From Gammaproteobacteria bacterium (GTDB taxonomy: Bacteria > Pseudomonadota > Gammaproteobacteria > SURF-13): a stretch of DNA of 40,480 nucleotides. The stretch's first letter is position 1, and each line of letters starts with the position of its first letter. The notes under the pieces were generated by a model that worked only from the letters and a program-made list of their open reading frames with translations, did not search any database and was not told the DNA's origin. The stretch covers positions 1 to 40,480 of the forward strand of contig QZKM01000026.1 of NCBI GenBank assembly GCA_003599485.1, in the 5' to 3' direction. Shown piece by piece: positions 30,045-39,201 of this stretch. The position numbers and the translations under genes were made by a program.

Positions 30045-31388
30045 TCAAGAGTACACTTCAGAGATAGCTTGACTGATCACAGAAGCCAGATGACCGGCAA
30101 GTGTCTCCACTTGCCGTTGATCGCCCCCCTCCACCATCACACGCACCAGCGGCTCGGTGCCGGAGGGGCGCAGCAGGATGCGGCCCTGGCCGTTGAGTTG
30201 GACTTGCGCGTGCTGCACGGCGTCTTGCACGGCCTTTGATTTTTCAATATCGAAACCGCGCGTGAGTTTCACGTTGATCAAGCATTGCGGATATTTGGTT
30301 ATGCCTTGTTTTGATTCGTACAGCGTAACGCCTGTTTGCCGCAACGCCGCCAGCACTTGCAGCGCGGAGATAATGCCGTCGCCTGTGGTGGTGCGGTCGA
30401 GGCAGATGATGTGGCCGGAGGATTCGCCACCCAGCAGCCAGCCTTTTTGATGCAGCCGTTCCAGCACGTAACGGTCGCCCACGGCGGCGCGATCAAATTC
30501 CACGCCACGCTGTTTCAGCGCCGTTTCCAGGCCGAAATTGCTCATCAAGGTGCCCACCACCCCGCCGCCCAGGGTTTTTTCCTGAAGGCGAGAGAGCGCG
30601 ATGATGAACAGCAACTCATCGCCGTCCACCAATTCACCCTTGTGATCCACCATGATGACGCGGTCACCGTCGCCATCGAGGGCGATACCGAGGTCTGCGC
30701 CGTGTTTCAGCACCGCGCTTTGCAGGTTTTGCGGATGGATGGAACCGCAGTTGGCGTTGATGTTGAGGCCGTCGGGTTCCGCGCCCAGTTTAATCACCTC
30801 GGCGCCGAGTTCGCGCAGCACCTTGGGAGCGACCCGGTAGGCCGCGCCGTGCGCGCAATCCACCACCAGCTTCATGCGTCCGAAATCCATGCCCGGCGGG
30901 ATGCTGCTTTTACAGAATTCGATGTAACGCCCCGCCGCATCGCTCACGCGCTCGGCCTTGCCGAGTTGAGCCGAATCCACGCAGGACAATGGCCGTTCCA
31001 GTTCACGTTCGATGGCGTGTTCAATATCGTCCGGCAGTTTCGCGCCTTGCGCGGAGAAGAATTTGACGCCGTTGTCGTAATAAGGATTATGCGAGGCGCT
31101 GATGACGATGCCGGCCTGGGCGTGCAGGGTGCGCGTGAGGTAGGCGATGGCGGGCGTGGGCAGCGGCCCCAGCAGGCCGATATTGACTCCCGCGGCGGAG
31201 AGACCGGCTTCCAACGCGGACTCGAACATATAGCCGGAGATGCGCGTGTCCTTGCCGATCAGCACCTTGCCTCCTTGTCCCAGCACGCGCCCCGCCGCCC
31301 AGCCCAGCTTGAGCATGAACTCGGCGGTGATGGGCGCTTCGCCCACCTTGCCGCGTATGCCGTCGGTGCCGAAGTATTTTTTTATCAT
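30045..31388 (-). CDS. glmM: Phosphoglucosamine mutase
   Basis: Converts glucosamine-6-phosphate to glucosamine-1-phosphate for peptidoglycan and LPS precursor synthesis. The 447 residues show [12 protein letters not shown] at the start, the phosphoserine loop [12 protein letters not shown] (serine about 99), the metal loop [13 protein letters not shown], the sugar-binding [10 protein letters not shown] and the phosphate-binding R407-P-S-G-T-E-P. Everything needed for activity is present. The odd point is the tail. After the RPSGTEP motif the sequence [20 protein letters not shown] and on differs from the remnant beside tpiA and is less GC-rich, so the last 30 or so codons probably arrived with the RHS island while keeping the gene intact. 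folP lies 43 bases upstream. Confidence 0.95.
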   Translation of the reverse strand: MIKKYFGTDGIRGKVGEAPITAEFMLKLGWAAGRVLGQGGKVLIGKDTRISGYMFESALEAGLSAAGVNIGLLGPLPTPAIAYLTRTLHAQAGIVISASHNPYYDNGVKFFSAQGAKLPDDIEHAIERELERPLSCVDSAQLGKAERVSDAAGRYIEFCKSSIPPGMDFGRMKLVVDCAHGAAYRVAPKVLRELGAEVIKLGAEPDGLNINANCGSIHPQNLQSAVLKHGADLGIALDGDGDRVIMVDHKGELVDGDELLFIIALSRLQEKTLGGGVVGTLMSNFGLETALKQRGVEFDRAAVGDRYVLERLHQKGWLLGGESSGHIICLDRTTTGDGIISALQVLAALRQTGVTLYESKQGITKYPQCLINVKLTRGFDIEKSKAVQDAVQHAQVQLNGQGRILLRPSGTEPLVRVMVEGGDQRQVETLAGHLASVISQAISEVYS

Positions 31389-31431
31389 GCTGTTTCACCT
31401 CCATCCCAGCCTTCCCCCGTCAAGGGGTCAC

Positions 31432-32289
31432 TCAATTAGCGTACTCTACGGCACTGTATATCTTAAGCGCTTCCACGGTGGCACGCACGTCGTGTACGCG
31501 GAGGATGCGCGCTCCGCGCTCTGCCGCCAATACCGCCGCGGCCAGGCTGCCGTACAAGCGGTGCTGAGGCGGGGCATCAAGCAGTTCGCCCAGCATGGAT
31601 TTGCGTGACAAGCCCGCCAGCACAGGCATACCAGACCGGGAAAATTGCGCCAGGTGTTTCAGCAAGGCGAGATTATGCGCGATGGTTTTGCCGAAGCCGA
31701 AGCCCGGGTCCAGGATGATTCGCTCACGCGCTATGCCGGCGTGTTCGCAGGCCGACACGCGTTCACCAAGGTAATCGCGCACCTCGGCTACGACGTCAGT
31801 ATAAACGGGGTTTTGCTGCATGGTGCGCGGTTCGCCGCGCATGTGCATGAGGCACACCGGCACGCTCTCGCGCTGATTGAATTCAGCCATCACCTCCAGC
31901 GCGCCGGGGGATTCCAGCGCGCGCACGTCGTTGACCATGTGCGCACCCGCGTCCAGCGCCGCGCGCATGACTTCAGGCTTGCTGGTGTCTATCGAGACGA
32001 TGACAGGAAGTTCCGCGCGCACCTTTTCTATAACCGGGATAACACGCCTCAGCTCTTCCTCGGCGCCCACCGCTTGCGCGCCGGGGCGGGTGGACTCGCC
32101 GCCGATGTCTATGATCGCCGCCCCCTCCCCGGCCATCGCATGCGCGCGTTGCAGCGCGGCGGAGATGGAAAAAAAATCACCCCCGTCCGAGAAGGAATCG
32201 GGGGTGATATTGAGTATCCCCATGACACAGGGTTGATTTAACAGCAGTAGTTTCCCTCTGCAATCGAGGGTAACTGAATGGTCAGGCAT
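31432..32289 (-). CDS. folP: Dihydropteroate synthase
   Basis: Joins p-aminobenzoate to dihydropterin pyrophosphate in folate synthesis; the sulfonamide target. The 285-residue TIM barrel contains CVMGILNITPDSFSDGG (flexible loop 1), AIIDIGGESTRPGAQ (loop 2), VIVSIDTSKPEV, HMVNDVRALE and LDPGFGFGKTIAHNLALL, and ends with RGARILRVHDVRATVEALK with the substrate-binding RVHD. It lies between ftsH and glmM, the usual gammaproteobacterial order. No strong Shine-Dalgarno is visible before the ATG. Confidence 0.96.
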   Translation of the reverse strand: MPDHSVTLDCRGKLLLLNQPCVMGILNITPDSFSDGGDFFSISAALQRAHAMAGEGAAIIDIGGESTRPGAQAVGAEEELRRVIPVIEKVRAELPVIVSIDTSKPEVMRAALDAGAHMVNDVRALESPGALEVMAEFNQRESVPVCLMHMRGEPRTMQQNPVYTDVVAEVRDYLGERVSACEHAGIARERIILDPGFGFGKTIAHNLALLKHLAQFSRSGMPVLAGLSRKSMLGELLDAPPQHRLYGSLAAAVLAAERGARILRVHDVRATVEALKIYSAVEYAN

Positions 32290-32298
32290 TCTGAAACA

Positions 32299-32349
32299 AG
32301 TAGCGAGTGACGAGGGAAGCCTATGCCTGGCCGCTCGCCACCAGCTACT
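32299..32349. repeat. 7-bp-periodic palindromic repeat, copy 1 (after ftsH)
   Basis: AGTAGCGAGTGACGAG (32299-32314) faces CTCGCCACCAGCTACT (32334-32349); the arms match at 13 of 16 positions. Each arm is built from AGTRGCN-like heptamers. It lies 8 bases past the ftsH stop on the minus strand. The same heptamers occur at 34954-34972 and 39136-39201. Confidence 0.6.
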
Positions 32350-32357
32350 GGCTTTTG

Positions 32358-34271
32358 TTAATGCTCACTCGCCGCGCCGCCTATTTTGCCTTCCGGCTTG
32401 GCGGACTTTTCGCTCACCGCGCTGGGGCCGCCGGATTTGGGCGTGGAGGGCTCGCTCTCCTGCGGCGGACGCGGCGGCCTGCCCGCCATGATGTCGCTGA
32501 TCTGCTGCGTATCCAGCGTCTCATACCGGATGAGCGCCTCGGCCATGAGGTGCAGCTTGTCGAGGTTATCGGTGAGGATTTTCCGCGCGCGCTGATAGTT
32601 ACGGTCCACGATGGAGCGGATTTCCCCGTCTATCGCGTGCGCGGTCTCGTCCGACACCATCTTGTGGCGGCTCACGCTGTGACCGAGGAACACTTCTCCC
32701 TCGTCCTCGCTGTAGGTAAGAGGCCCAAGTTTCTCCGACAGGCCCCACTTGGTCACCATGTTGCGCGCGATCTCGGTGATACGCTGGATGTCGTTGGAAG
32801 CGCCCGTGGTCACCTTCTCCGGGCCGAAGATGATCTCCTCGGCGACGCGGCCGCCGAACATGCCGCAAATCTGGCTCTCCAGGCGTTCCCTGCTGTAGCT
32901 GTAGCGATCCTGCTCCGGCAGGAACATGGTCACGCCCAGCGCGCGGCCGCGCGGGATGATGCTCACCTTGTACACCGGATCGTGCGAAGGGACGGACAGC
33001 CCCACAATCGCGTGGCCGGCCTCGTGATAGGCGGTGAGCTTCTTTTCTTCGTCGCTCATCACCATGGAGCGGCGTTCCGCGCCCATCATGATTTTGTCCT
33101 TGGCCTTCTCGAAATGCTCCATGCGCACCGTACGCTTGTTTTCGCGCGCGGCGAACAAGGCGGCCTCGTTCACCAGGTTTGCGAGATCGGCGCCGGAAAA
33201 ACCCGGCGTGCCGCGCGCGATGATGGACGCATCCACGTTCTCGTCCAGCGGCACCTTGCGCATGTGAACTTTCAGGATTTGCTCGCGGCCGCGCACATCG
33301 GGCAAGGGCACCACCACCTGGCGGTCGAAGCGGCCCGGGCGCAGCAGCGCCGGATCCAGCACGTCGGGGCGGTTGGTGGCGGCGATCACGATGATGCCTT
33401 CGTGGCCCTCGAAGCCGTCCATCTCGACCAGCAATTGATTCAAGGTCTGTTCGCGCTCGTCGTGTCCGCCGCCGAGGCCTGCGCCGCGGTGACGGCCCAC
33501 GGCGTCAATCTCGTCTATAAAGATGATGCAGGGCGCGTGCTTCTTGGCCTGCTCGAACATGTCACGCACGCGCGAGGCGCCCACGCCGACGAACATCTCG
33601 ACGAAATCCGATCCGGAGATGGAGAAGAACGGCACCTTGGCCTCGCCCGCAATGGCCTTGGCGAGCAGGGTCTTGCCGGTGCCGGGGTTGCCCACCATGA
33701 GCACGCCGCGCGGAATCTTTCCGCCCAGCTTCTGGAACTTGCCCGGATCGCGCAGGAACTCCACCAGCTCCGCGACCTCTTCCTTGGCCTCATCCACGCC
33801 CGCGACGTCGGTGAAGGTGACCTTGACCTGGTCCTCGCCGATCATGCGCGCGCGGCTCTTGCCGAACGAGAGCGCGCCTCGCCCGCCGCCGCCCTGCATC
33901 TGGCGCATGAAGAACACCCACACGCCGATGAGCAGCAGCATGGGAAACCAGGAGATGAATATCTGCATCAGCAGGCCCTGCTGCTCAGGCGGCCGCGCAT
34001 CAATCTGCACGTTGTTTTTGAGCAGGTCGTTTATGAGACCGGGATCGTTCGGGCTGTAGGTGGTGAACAGCTCGCCGTTTTGCATCACGCCGCGGATGTT
34101 CTGCCCTTCGATGGCCACCTTTTGCACCTTGCCCTCCTTCACGTCCGCGATGAATTGCGAATACTCCAGCGGCTTGGCGGGCGCCTGGCGCGGGCCAAAG
34201 TTGTTGAACACCGACATCAGGACGATGGCGATGACCACCCACAGAACCAGATTTTTTGCGATGTCGTTCAA
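32358..34271 (-). CDS. ftsH: ATP-dependent zinc metalloprotease FtsH
   Basis: Membrane-anchored AAA+ protease degrading misassembled membrane proteins and regulators such as LpxC and sigma32. The 637 residues carry two N-terminal membrane helices (about 8-22 and 100-120) around a periplasmic domain. The AAA module has Walker A G194-NPGTGKT, Walker [12 protein letters not shown] and the SRH region [20 protein letters not shown]. The zinc site is H416-EAGH420. The start is TTG; it gives [11 protein letters not shown], which agrees with relatives, and AAGG lies just upstream. It is in the rlmE-ftsH-folP-glmM order. A 14-bp palindrome lies in the gap upstream. Confidence 0.97.
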   Translation of the reverse strand: MNDIAKNLVLWVVIAIVLMSVFNNFGPRQAPAKPLEYSQFIADVKEGKVQKVAIEGQNIRGVMQNGELFTTYSPNDPGLINDLLKNNVQIDARPPEQQGLLMQIFISWFPMLLLIGVWVFFMRQMQGGGGRGALSFGKSRARMIGEDQVKVTFTDVAGVDEAKEEVAELVEFLRDPGKFQKLGGKIPRGVLMVGNPGTGKTLLAKAIAGEAKVPFFSISGSDFVEMFVGVGASRVRDMFEQAKKHAPCIIFIDEIDAVGRHRGAGLGGGHDEREQTLNQLLVEMDGFEGHEGIIVIAATNRPDVLDPALLRPGRFDRQVVVPLPDVRGREQILKVHMRKVPLDENVDASIIARGTPGFSGADLANLVNEAALFAARENKRTVRMEHFEKAKDKIMMGAERRSMVMSDEEKKLTAYHEAGHAIVGLSVPSHDPVYKVSIIPRGRALGVTMFLPEQDRYSYSRERLESQICGMFGGRVAEEIIFGPEKVTTGASNDIQRITEIARNMVTKWGLSEKLGPLTYSEDEGEVFLGHSVSRHKMVSDETAHAIDGEIRSIVDRNYQRARKILTDNLDKLHLMAEALIRYETLDTQQISDIMAGRPPRPPQESEPSTPKSGGPSAVSEKSAKPEGKIGGAASEH

Positions 34272-34291
34272 TGCCTTAAAAGCCTCTCTCG

Positions 34292-34305
34292 AAATGATAT
34301 CATTT
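34292..34305. promoter_or_regulatory. 14-bp perfect palindrome before ftsH
   Basis: AAATGATATCATTT reads identically on both strands and lies 21 bases upstream of the ftsH start in the 52-base rlmE-ftsH gap. It could be a regulator operator or part of a promoter (TAAAAT overlaps its flank on the minus strand). Function is unproven. Confidence 0.4.
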
Positions 34306-34323
34306 TAGCACAAAATTAAGACC

Positions 34324-34947
34324 TTACCGGCCCCGGAAGTTCCGCGCCAGCACGTATAGTTCCGGGCTGCGCGCGCGCGAGGCCCTGGGCTTGCGCACCT
34401 TGACTTGCCTGAAGGACAGACGCAATTCCTTCATGATCGCGGTAAATCCCGCGCCCTGGAACAGTTTGAGCAATAAATCGCCGTCCGGCGCCAGCACCCG
34501 GCGCGCAAAATCGAGCGCCAGTTCGGCCAGATATATCCCGCGCGGCTGATCCACCGCCTTCATACCGCTGATATTGGGGGCCATGTCCGACATTACAAGG
34601 TGCACCGGCGCGCCCTTCAAGTCATGCAACAACGCGTCCAGCGTCCCGGTTTCGGTGAAATCGGCCTGCATGAACTCCACGCCAGGCAGCGGCTCCATGG
34701 GCAGGATGTCGAGCGCGATCACCCGTCCGCGCGAGCCGACGCATTTGGCCGCCTCCTGCGACCAGCCGCCCGGCGCGGCGCCCAAGTCCACCACGGTCAT
34801 GCCCGGCTTCAGAATGCGGTCGCGGGCGTTGATTTCCTGCAGCTTGAACACGGCGCGCGAGCGGTAGCCTTTCTGCTGCGCCTGTTTAACATAGGGGTCG
34901 GTGAAGTGCTCGCGCAGCCAGCGCTCGCTGCTTTTAGTACGCGCCAT
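34324..34947 (-). CDS. rlmE: 23S rRNA 2'-O-methyltransferase RlmE
   Basis: Methylates U2552 of 23S rRNA in the large ribosomal subunit; also called RrmJ or FtsJ. The 207 residues show the SAM-binding [15 protein letters not shown] (about 52-66), [15 protein letters not shown] and [11 protein letters not shown]. The catalytic K-D-K-E set is consistent with K35 (RAVFKLQEI), the aspartate of SDMAPN, the lysine of LLKLFQG and the glutamate of SPELYVLAR. It is followed by ftsH as in E. coli. The expected divergent yhbY gene is absent upstream. Confidence 0.97.
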   Translation of the reverse strand: MARTKSSERWLREHFTDPYVKQAQQKGYRSRAVFKLQEINARDRILKPGMTVVDLGAAPGGWSQEAAKCVGSRGRVIALDILPMEPLPGVEFMQADFTETGTLDALLHDLKGAPVHLVMSDMAPNISGMKAVDQPRGIYLAELALDFARRVLAPDGDLLLKLFQGAGFTAIMKELRLSFRQVKVRKPRASRARSPELYVLARNFRGR

Positions 34948-34953
34948 AAATTA

Positions 34954-34972
34954 AGTGGCGAGTAGCAAGTGG
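34954..34972. repeat. 7-bp-periodic repeat, copy 2 (half-length)
   Basis: AGTGGCGAGTAGCAAGTGG: three heptamer units without the inverted partner arm, in the gap between the DUF4149 gene stop (3 bases away) and the rlmE start. It shares AGTGGCGAGTAGC with copy 3. Confidence 0.6.
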
Positions 34973-34974
34973 AT

Positions 34975-35442
34975 TCAGGACTGACTGTTTCCGCGCAGTC
35001 CAAACGCCACCAGGGCGAGGCCCATGAGGCTGGTGGCGAGATACAGTAACGATGAAACGCCATGCAACATGCCAAAACGCGCGGCCTCCGGTGTGCCGGC
35101 GGTAAAACCTTGCGGGCTGGCCATTTTGAGCGCCTGCATCAGGGGTTGCAGCACAAACTCCATCGCTACGATCAGCACCAGCATCGCCACCAGCACCCAC
35201 ACCTGCCAGCGCCGCCGCCACGCGGCGCCGGTTTGGTAAATCAGTGAAGCCAGTAACAGCGCACCGCACGCCAGGCCGAGGTAATTCACCGCCATGAACA
35301 TCTTGCCCGCGATGCCGCCCGCGACAAAGCGGTCAAAGATGACATTGAACAGCACCGGCGCGGCGATATACCCTATGGCCCACAGCGTGCCCACCCACAG
35401 GGTGAGCAAGATGCGCTGGCCGATGGTCATGTAATCAAACAT
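34975..35442 (-). CDS. DUF4149 domain membrane protein
   Basis: 155 residues with four hydrophobic segments: about 8-33 ([20 protein letters not shown]), 45-69 ([20 protein letters not shown]), 78-100 and 125-150 ([18 protein letters not shown]). The layout with a conserved N-terminal WVG and APVLF followed by LFxVIFDR resembles DUF4149/TMEM205-like proteins, whose function is unknown. Its start overlaps the greA stop by 8 bases, indicating co-translation in a greA operon. It occupies the place where other gammaproteobacteria often carry yhbY. Confidence 0.8.
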   Translation of the reverse strand: MFDYMTIGQRILLTLWVGTLWAIGYIAAPVLFNVIFDRFVAGGIAGKMFMAVNYLGLACGALLLASLIYQTGAAWRRRWQVWVLVAMLVLIVAMEFVLQPLMQALKMASPQGFTAGTPEAARFGMLHGVSSLLYLATSLMGLALVAFGLRGNSQS

Positions 35443-35911
35443 AGCGTACGGCGGCGATTTCGTATTCCTTCACCCCGCCCGGCGTCTGCACCGCCGCCAC
35501 GTCGCCTTCTTCCTTGCCGATCAGGGCGCGCGCGATGGGCGAGCTGATCGAGATCATGCCCTGCTTGATATCCGCCTCGTCGTCGCCCACGATCTGGTAG
35601 GTGACCTCATCGCCGGTTTCTTCGCTGATGAGGTCCACGGTCGCGCCGAACACCACCCGGCCGTGCGCGTTGAGCCTGGAAACGTCTATGATTTCGGCGT
35701 TGGCGAGTTTGCCTTCGATCTCGGCGATGCGGCCCTCGATGAAGCTCTGCTGCTCCTTGGCGGCCTGATACTCGGCGTTTTCCTTCAGATCGCCATGCGC
35801 GCGCGCCTCGGCGATGGCGGTGATGACGCGCGGACGCGCCACGGTCTTCAACTCGTGCAGTTCCTCGCGCAATTTCTGCGCGCCCCTGACCGTGATTGGC
35901 ACCTTATTCAT
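35435..35911 (-). CDS. greA: Transcription elongation factor GreA
   Basis: Rescues backtracked RNA polymerase by stimulating cleavage of the 3' RNA end in the secondary channel. The ATG at 35911 gives 158 residues and overlaps the carB stop as ATGA; a longer in-frame opening to 36022 lies inside carB and is not used. The N-terminal antiparallel coiled coil (about 10-75) carries the tip acidic pair in [19 protein letters not shown]. The C-terminal FKBP-like domain shows [18 protein letters not shown] and [16 protein letters not shown]. The carB-greA coupling is common in this group. Confidence 0.97.
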   Translation of the reverse strand: MNKVPITVRGAQKLREELHELKTVARPRVITAIAEARAHGDLKENAEYQAAKEQQSFIEGRIAEIEGKLANAEIIDVSRLNAHGRVVFGATVDLISEETGDEVTYQIVGDDEADIKQGMISISSPIARALIGKEEGDVAAVQTPGGVKEYEIAAVRYV

Positions 35912-38900
35912 GCGCTCACCAGTTCCGTGTGCAAATCTTTCAGGCGATACACTTGCATGTGTTGTGCTTCCTGCAATGCCAGGGCCACCGCGCGTGCGCC
36001 GGCCAGCGTGGTGGTATAGCACACCTTGTGTTGCAGCGCGGCGCGGCGGATCTCGGCTGAATCGGCTATCGCCTGGCGTCCTTCCACGGTGTTCACAATC
36101 AGGCTCACTTCGTCGTTTTTAATCATGTCCACGATGTGCGGGCGGCCTTCCATCACCTTGTTCACGCGCGCGTGCGGAATGCCGGCTCCAGCCAGGGCTT
36201 GGGCCGTGCCGTGGGTGGCGAGCAGGGCAAAGCCCCGATCATGCAGGGCGCGCGCCACATGCGTCGCCTCTGGCTTATCCTGATCACGCACGCTGATGAA
36301 CGCGCACCCCCCGCGCGGCAGGTTCACCCCCGCGGCCAGTTGCGCCTTGGCGAACGCCGCGCCGAAGCTGTAGTCCACGCCCATCACTTCGCCGGTGGAT
36401 TTCATCTCCGGACCAAGCAACGTGTCCACGCCGGGGAATTTGATGAACGGAAACACCGCCTCTTTCACGGAATAATAGCGCGGAATGATTTCCCGGGAAA
36501 CACCCTGCGCGGCCAGGGTTTTACCCGCCATGCACAGCGCCGCGATCTTGGCCAGCGGGCGGCCGATGGCCTTGGACACGAACGGCACGGTGCGCGAGGC
36601 GCGCGGATTGACTTCCAGCACGTAAATCTTTCCATTCTGGATGGCGAACTGGGTATTCATCAGTCCGATCACGTTCAGGCTTCGCGCCATTTTTTTCACC
36701 TGCGCGCGCAGTTCATCCTGCAACCCGGGGGACAAGCTGTAGGGCGGCAGCGAACAGGCCGAATCGCCGGAGTGGATGCCCGCCTCCTCGATGTGCTGCA
36801 TGATGCCGCCGATCAGCACCTCCTTGCCGTCCGCCAGCGCGTCCACGTCCACCTCGATGGCGTCGCTCAAAAAGCGGTCCAGCAGCACCGGCGCGTCGTT
36901 GGATGCGCGCACCGCGTCGCGCATGTAGCGGTGCAGTTCGTCTTCATGACGCACGATCTCCATCGCGCGCCCGCCCAGCACATACGAAGGCCGCACCACC
37001 AGCGGATAGCCGATCTCCCGCGCCGCGCGCACCGCCTCCTCGGTGCTGCGCGCGGTGCGGTTGGGCGGCTGCGCCAGGCCCAGGCCGGCAATCATTTTCT
37101 GGAACCGCTCGCGGTCTTCCGCGATGTCTATCGAGTCCGGCGTGGTGCCGATGATGGGCGCGCCGTTCTGCTCCAGCGCGCGCGCCAGCTTGAGCGGCGT
37201 CTGTCCGCCGTACTGCACAATCACGCCTTTGGGTTGCTCGACGTGGATGATCTCCAGCACGTCCTCCAGGGTGAGCGGTTCGAAATACAAACGGTCCGAG
37301 GTATCATAATCGGTGGACACGGTCTCCGGATTGCAGTTGACCATGATGGTCTCGTACCCTGCCGCGCGCAGCGCCTGCGACGCGTGCACGCAGCAGTAAT
37401 CAAACTCGATCCCTTGGCCGATGCGGTTCGGCCCGCCGCCCAGCACCATGATCTTGTCGCGCGCACTCGCCGCGGCCTCGCATTCTTCTTCATAGGTGGA
37501 ATAGAGATACGCGGTGTGCGACGCGAACTCCGCCGCGCAGGAATCCACGCGCTTGTACACCGGGCGCACCTTGAGTTTATGGCGCAGCGCGCGCACCGCG
37601 TCTTCCTTTACATTCAGCAAGGTGGCCAGACGGCGGTCGGAAAAGCCCTTGCGCTTGAGATAATACAGGCGCGCCCCGGTCAACGCCTTGATCCCCTGTT
37701 CGCGCACCTCGGCTTCAATCTTCACCAGCTCTTCTATCTGCGCCAGGAACCACGGGTCTATGCGGCTCAGCTCATGCGCCTCCTGCACGGACAACCCGGC
37801 GCGCAGCGCGTCGGCGAGATACCACAGGCGCTCCGCGCCCGGCACGCGCAGTTCATGGCGGATTTTGTTCAGCGCGTCTTCCGATTCAATATCAATTTTT
37901 TCCGTCAACCCGTCCACGCCGGTTTCCAGCCCGCGCAGCGCCTTCTGCAGCGATTCCTGAAAGGTGCGCCCGATGGCCATCACCTCGCCTACCGATTTCA
38001 TCTGGGTGGTGAGGCGCGCATCGGCCTGGGGGAATTTTTCAAAGGTGAAGCGCGGCACCTTGGTCACCACATAATCTATCGCCGGCTCGAACGAGGCCGG
38101 GATCACGCCGCCGGTGATTTCATTGCGCAACTCATCCAGCGTGTAGCCCACCGCGAGCTTGGCCGCCACCTTGGCGATGGGGAAGCCGGTGGCCTTGGAG
38201 GCGAGCGCGGAGGAACGCGACACGCGCGGATTCATTTCGATGATGATGAGACGGCCGTCCGCCGGGTTCACCGCGAACTGCACGTTGGAGCCGCCTGTAT
38301 CCACGCCGATCTCGCGCAGCACCGCGAGCGAGGCGTTGCGCATAATCTGGTATTCCTTGTCGGTGAGCGTCTGCGCCGGCGCCACCGTGATCGAATCGCC
38401 GGTGTGCACCCCCATCGGATCGAGGTTTTCGATCGAGCACACGATGATGCAGTTGTCCTTGCGGTCGCGCACCACCTCCATTTCAAATTCCTTCCAGCCC
38501 AGCACCGATTCCTCGATGAGCAGCTCGCGCGTGGGCGAGAAATCCAGGCCGCGTTCGCAGATCTGCTCGAACTCCTCGCGGTTGTAGGCAATGCCGCCGC
38601 CCATGCCGCCGAGAGTGAAGGACGGCCGGATGATGGCGGGAAAGCCGATCTGCGCCTGCGCGGCCAGCGCCTCCTCCATGCTGTGCGCGATCACCGAGCG
38701 CGGCGTGGCGAGCCCGATCTTCTGCATCGCCTGGCGGAACAGGTCGCGGTCCTCGGCCTTGGCGATGGCCTCTTCCCGCGCGCCGATCATTTCCACGTCA
38801 AACTTTTTCAGCACGCCTTCGCGCGCCAGGTCCATCGCGCAGTTGAGCGCGGTTTGTCCGCCCATGGTGGGCAGCAGCGCGTCCGGGCGCTCTTTTTCGA

Positions 38901-39129
38901 TGATGCGCGCCACGGTCTGCCAGGTGATGGGCTCGATATAAATCGCATCCGCCATCTCCGGGTCGGTCATGATGGTGGCCGGGTTGGAGTTGACCAGAAT
39001 GACGCGATAGCCTTCCTCGCGCAGCGCCTTGCACGCCTGCACGCCGGAATAATCAAACTCGCACGCCTGCCCGATCACAATCGGACCGGCGCCGATGATT
39101 AAAATGCTTTTGATGTCAGTGCGTTTCAT
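35908..39129 (-). CDS. carB: Carbamoyl-phosphate synthase large subunit
   Basis: Makes carbamoyl phosphate for pyrimidines and arginine from glutamine-derived ammonia, bicarbonate and two ATP. The 1073 residues contain two homologous ATP-grasp halves: [21 protein letters not shown] with [10 protein letters not shown] in the first, and [20 protein letters not shown] with [12 protein letters not shown] in the second. An oligomerisation region lies between them, and a C-terminal MGS-like allosteric domain ([18 protein letters not shown], about 940-1073) should bind UMP/ornithine in the family. It lies between carA and greA. It is interesting that 54 bases with a repeat separate it from carA. Confidence 0.98.
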   Translation of the reverse strand: MKRTDIKSILIIGAGPIVIGQACEFDYSGVQACKALREEGYRVILVNSNPATIMTDPEMADAIYIEPITWQTVARIIEKERPDALLPTMGGQTALNCAMDLAREGVLKKFDVEMIGAREEAIAKAEDRDLFRQAMQKIGLATPRSVIAHSMEEALAAQAQIGFPAIIRPSFTLGGMGGGIAYNREEFEQICERGLDFSPTRELLIEESVLGWKEFEMEVVRDRKDNCIIVCSIENLDPMGVHTGDSITVAPAQTLTDKEYQIMRNASLAVLREIGVDTGGSNVQFAVNPADGRLIIIEMNPRVSRSSALASKATGFPIAKVAAKLAVGYTLDELRNEITGGVIPASFEPAIDYVVTKVPRFTFEKFPQADARLTTQMKSVGEVMAIGRTFQESLQKALRGLETGVDGLTEKIDIESEDALNKIRHELRVPGAERLWYLADALRAGLSVQEAHELSRIDPWFLAQIEELVKIEAEVREQGIKALTGARLYYLKRKGFSDRRLATLLNVKEDAVRALRHKLKVRPVYKRVDSCAAEFASHTAYLYSTYEEECEAAASARDKIMVLGGGPNRIGQGIEFDYCCVHASQALRAAGYETIMVNCNPETVSTDYDTSDRLYFEPLTLEDVLEIIHVEQPKGVIVQYGGQTPLKLARALEQNGAPIIGTTPDSIDIAEDRERFQKMIAGLGLAQPPNRTARSTEEAVRAAREIGYPLVVRPSYVLGGRAMEIVRHEDELHRYMRDAVRASNDAPVLLDRFLSDAIEVDVDALADGKEVLIGGIMQHIEEAGIHSGDSACSLPPYSLSPGLQDELRAQVKKMARSLNVIGLMNTQFAIQNGKIYVLEVNPRASRTVPFVSKAIGRPLAKIAALCMAGKTLAAQGVSREIIPRYYSVKEAVFPFIKFPGVDTLLGPEMKSTGEVMGVDYSFGAAFAKAQLAAGVNLPRGGCAFISVRDQDKPEATHVARALHDRGFALLATHGTAQALAGAGIPHARVNKVMEGRPHIVDMIKNDEVSLIVNTVEGRQAIADSAEIRRAALQHKVCYTTTLAGARAVALALQEAQHMQVYRLKDLHTELVSA

Positions 39130-39135
39130 GGATTC

Positions 39136-39201
39136 AGTGGCGAGTAGCGAGTGGCCAGTAAAGACATGTCCTTATCCTCGCCACTAGCTACTAGCTACTC
39201 G
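39136..39201. repeat. 7-bp-periodic palindromic repeat, copy 3 (carA-carB gap)
   Basis: The left arm AGTGGCGAGTAGCGAGTGGC (39136-39155) is three heptamers. The right arm (39176-39201), read on the minus strand, is CGAGTAGCTAGTAGC then TAGTGGCGAGG, again with 7-base spacing. The right arm overlaps the last codons and TAG stop of carA, so it encodes the terminal Arg-Val-Ala-Ser-Ser region. Confidence 0.65.

Larger units (their letters stand above)
23064..30120. mobile_element. RHS genomic island inserted at the 3' end of glmM
   Basis: A block of about 7 kb between two glmM 3' ends. From left to right it contains a REP-like hairpin and RAYT remnant, a membrane protein, an orphan RHS tip, a palindrome, a lipoprotein and a large RHS gene, then the variant 3' end of the intact glmM. 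The left boundary is sharp (about 23064). The right boundary falls somewhere in the glmM homology, 30124-30180, or just left of it. Composition changes within the block: RHS cores are GC-rich while the RHS tip, N-terminus and lipoprotein are AT-rich. No integrase, inverted terminal repeats or other intact mobility gene is visible. Confidence 0.55.

Noticed and set aside
23064-30120. Type VI secretion effector locus
   Set aside because: No VgrG, PAAR, Eag chaperone or Hcp in the island, and the RHS protein has a signal peptide, so a type VI route is not supported by what is visible.
32307-34319. 670-codon plus-strand open frame opposite ftsH
   Set aside because: Mirror of ftsH with no recognisable domain; ftsH itself has all catalytic motifs.
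35911-36022. N-terminal extension of greA
   Set aside because: The extra 37 codons lie within carB and do not resemble GreA; the ATGA overlap start gives the exact family length.
36136-39102. 988-codon open frame on the plus strand opposite carB
   Set aside because: Antisense shadow of a GC-rich gene: histidine/arginine-rich, no domains, and it mirrors the carB reading frame exactly.
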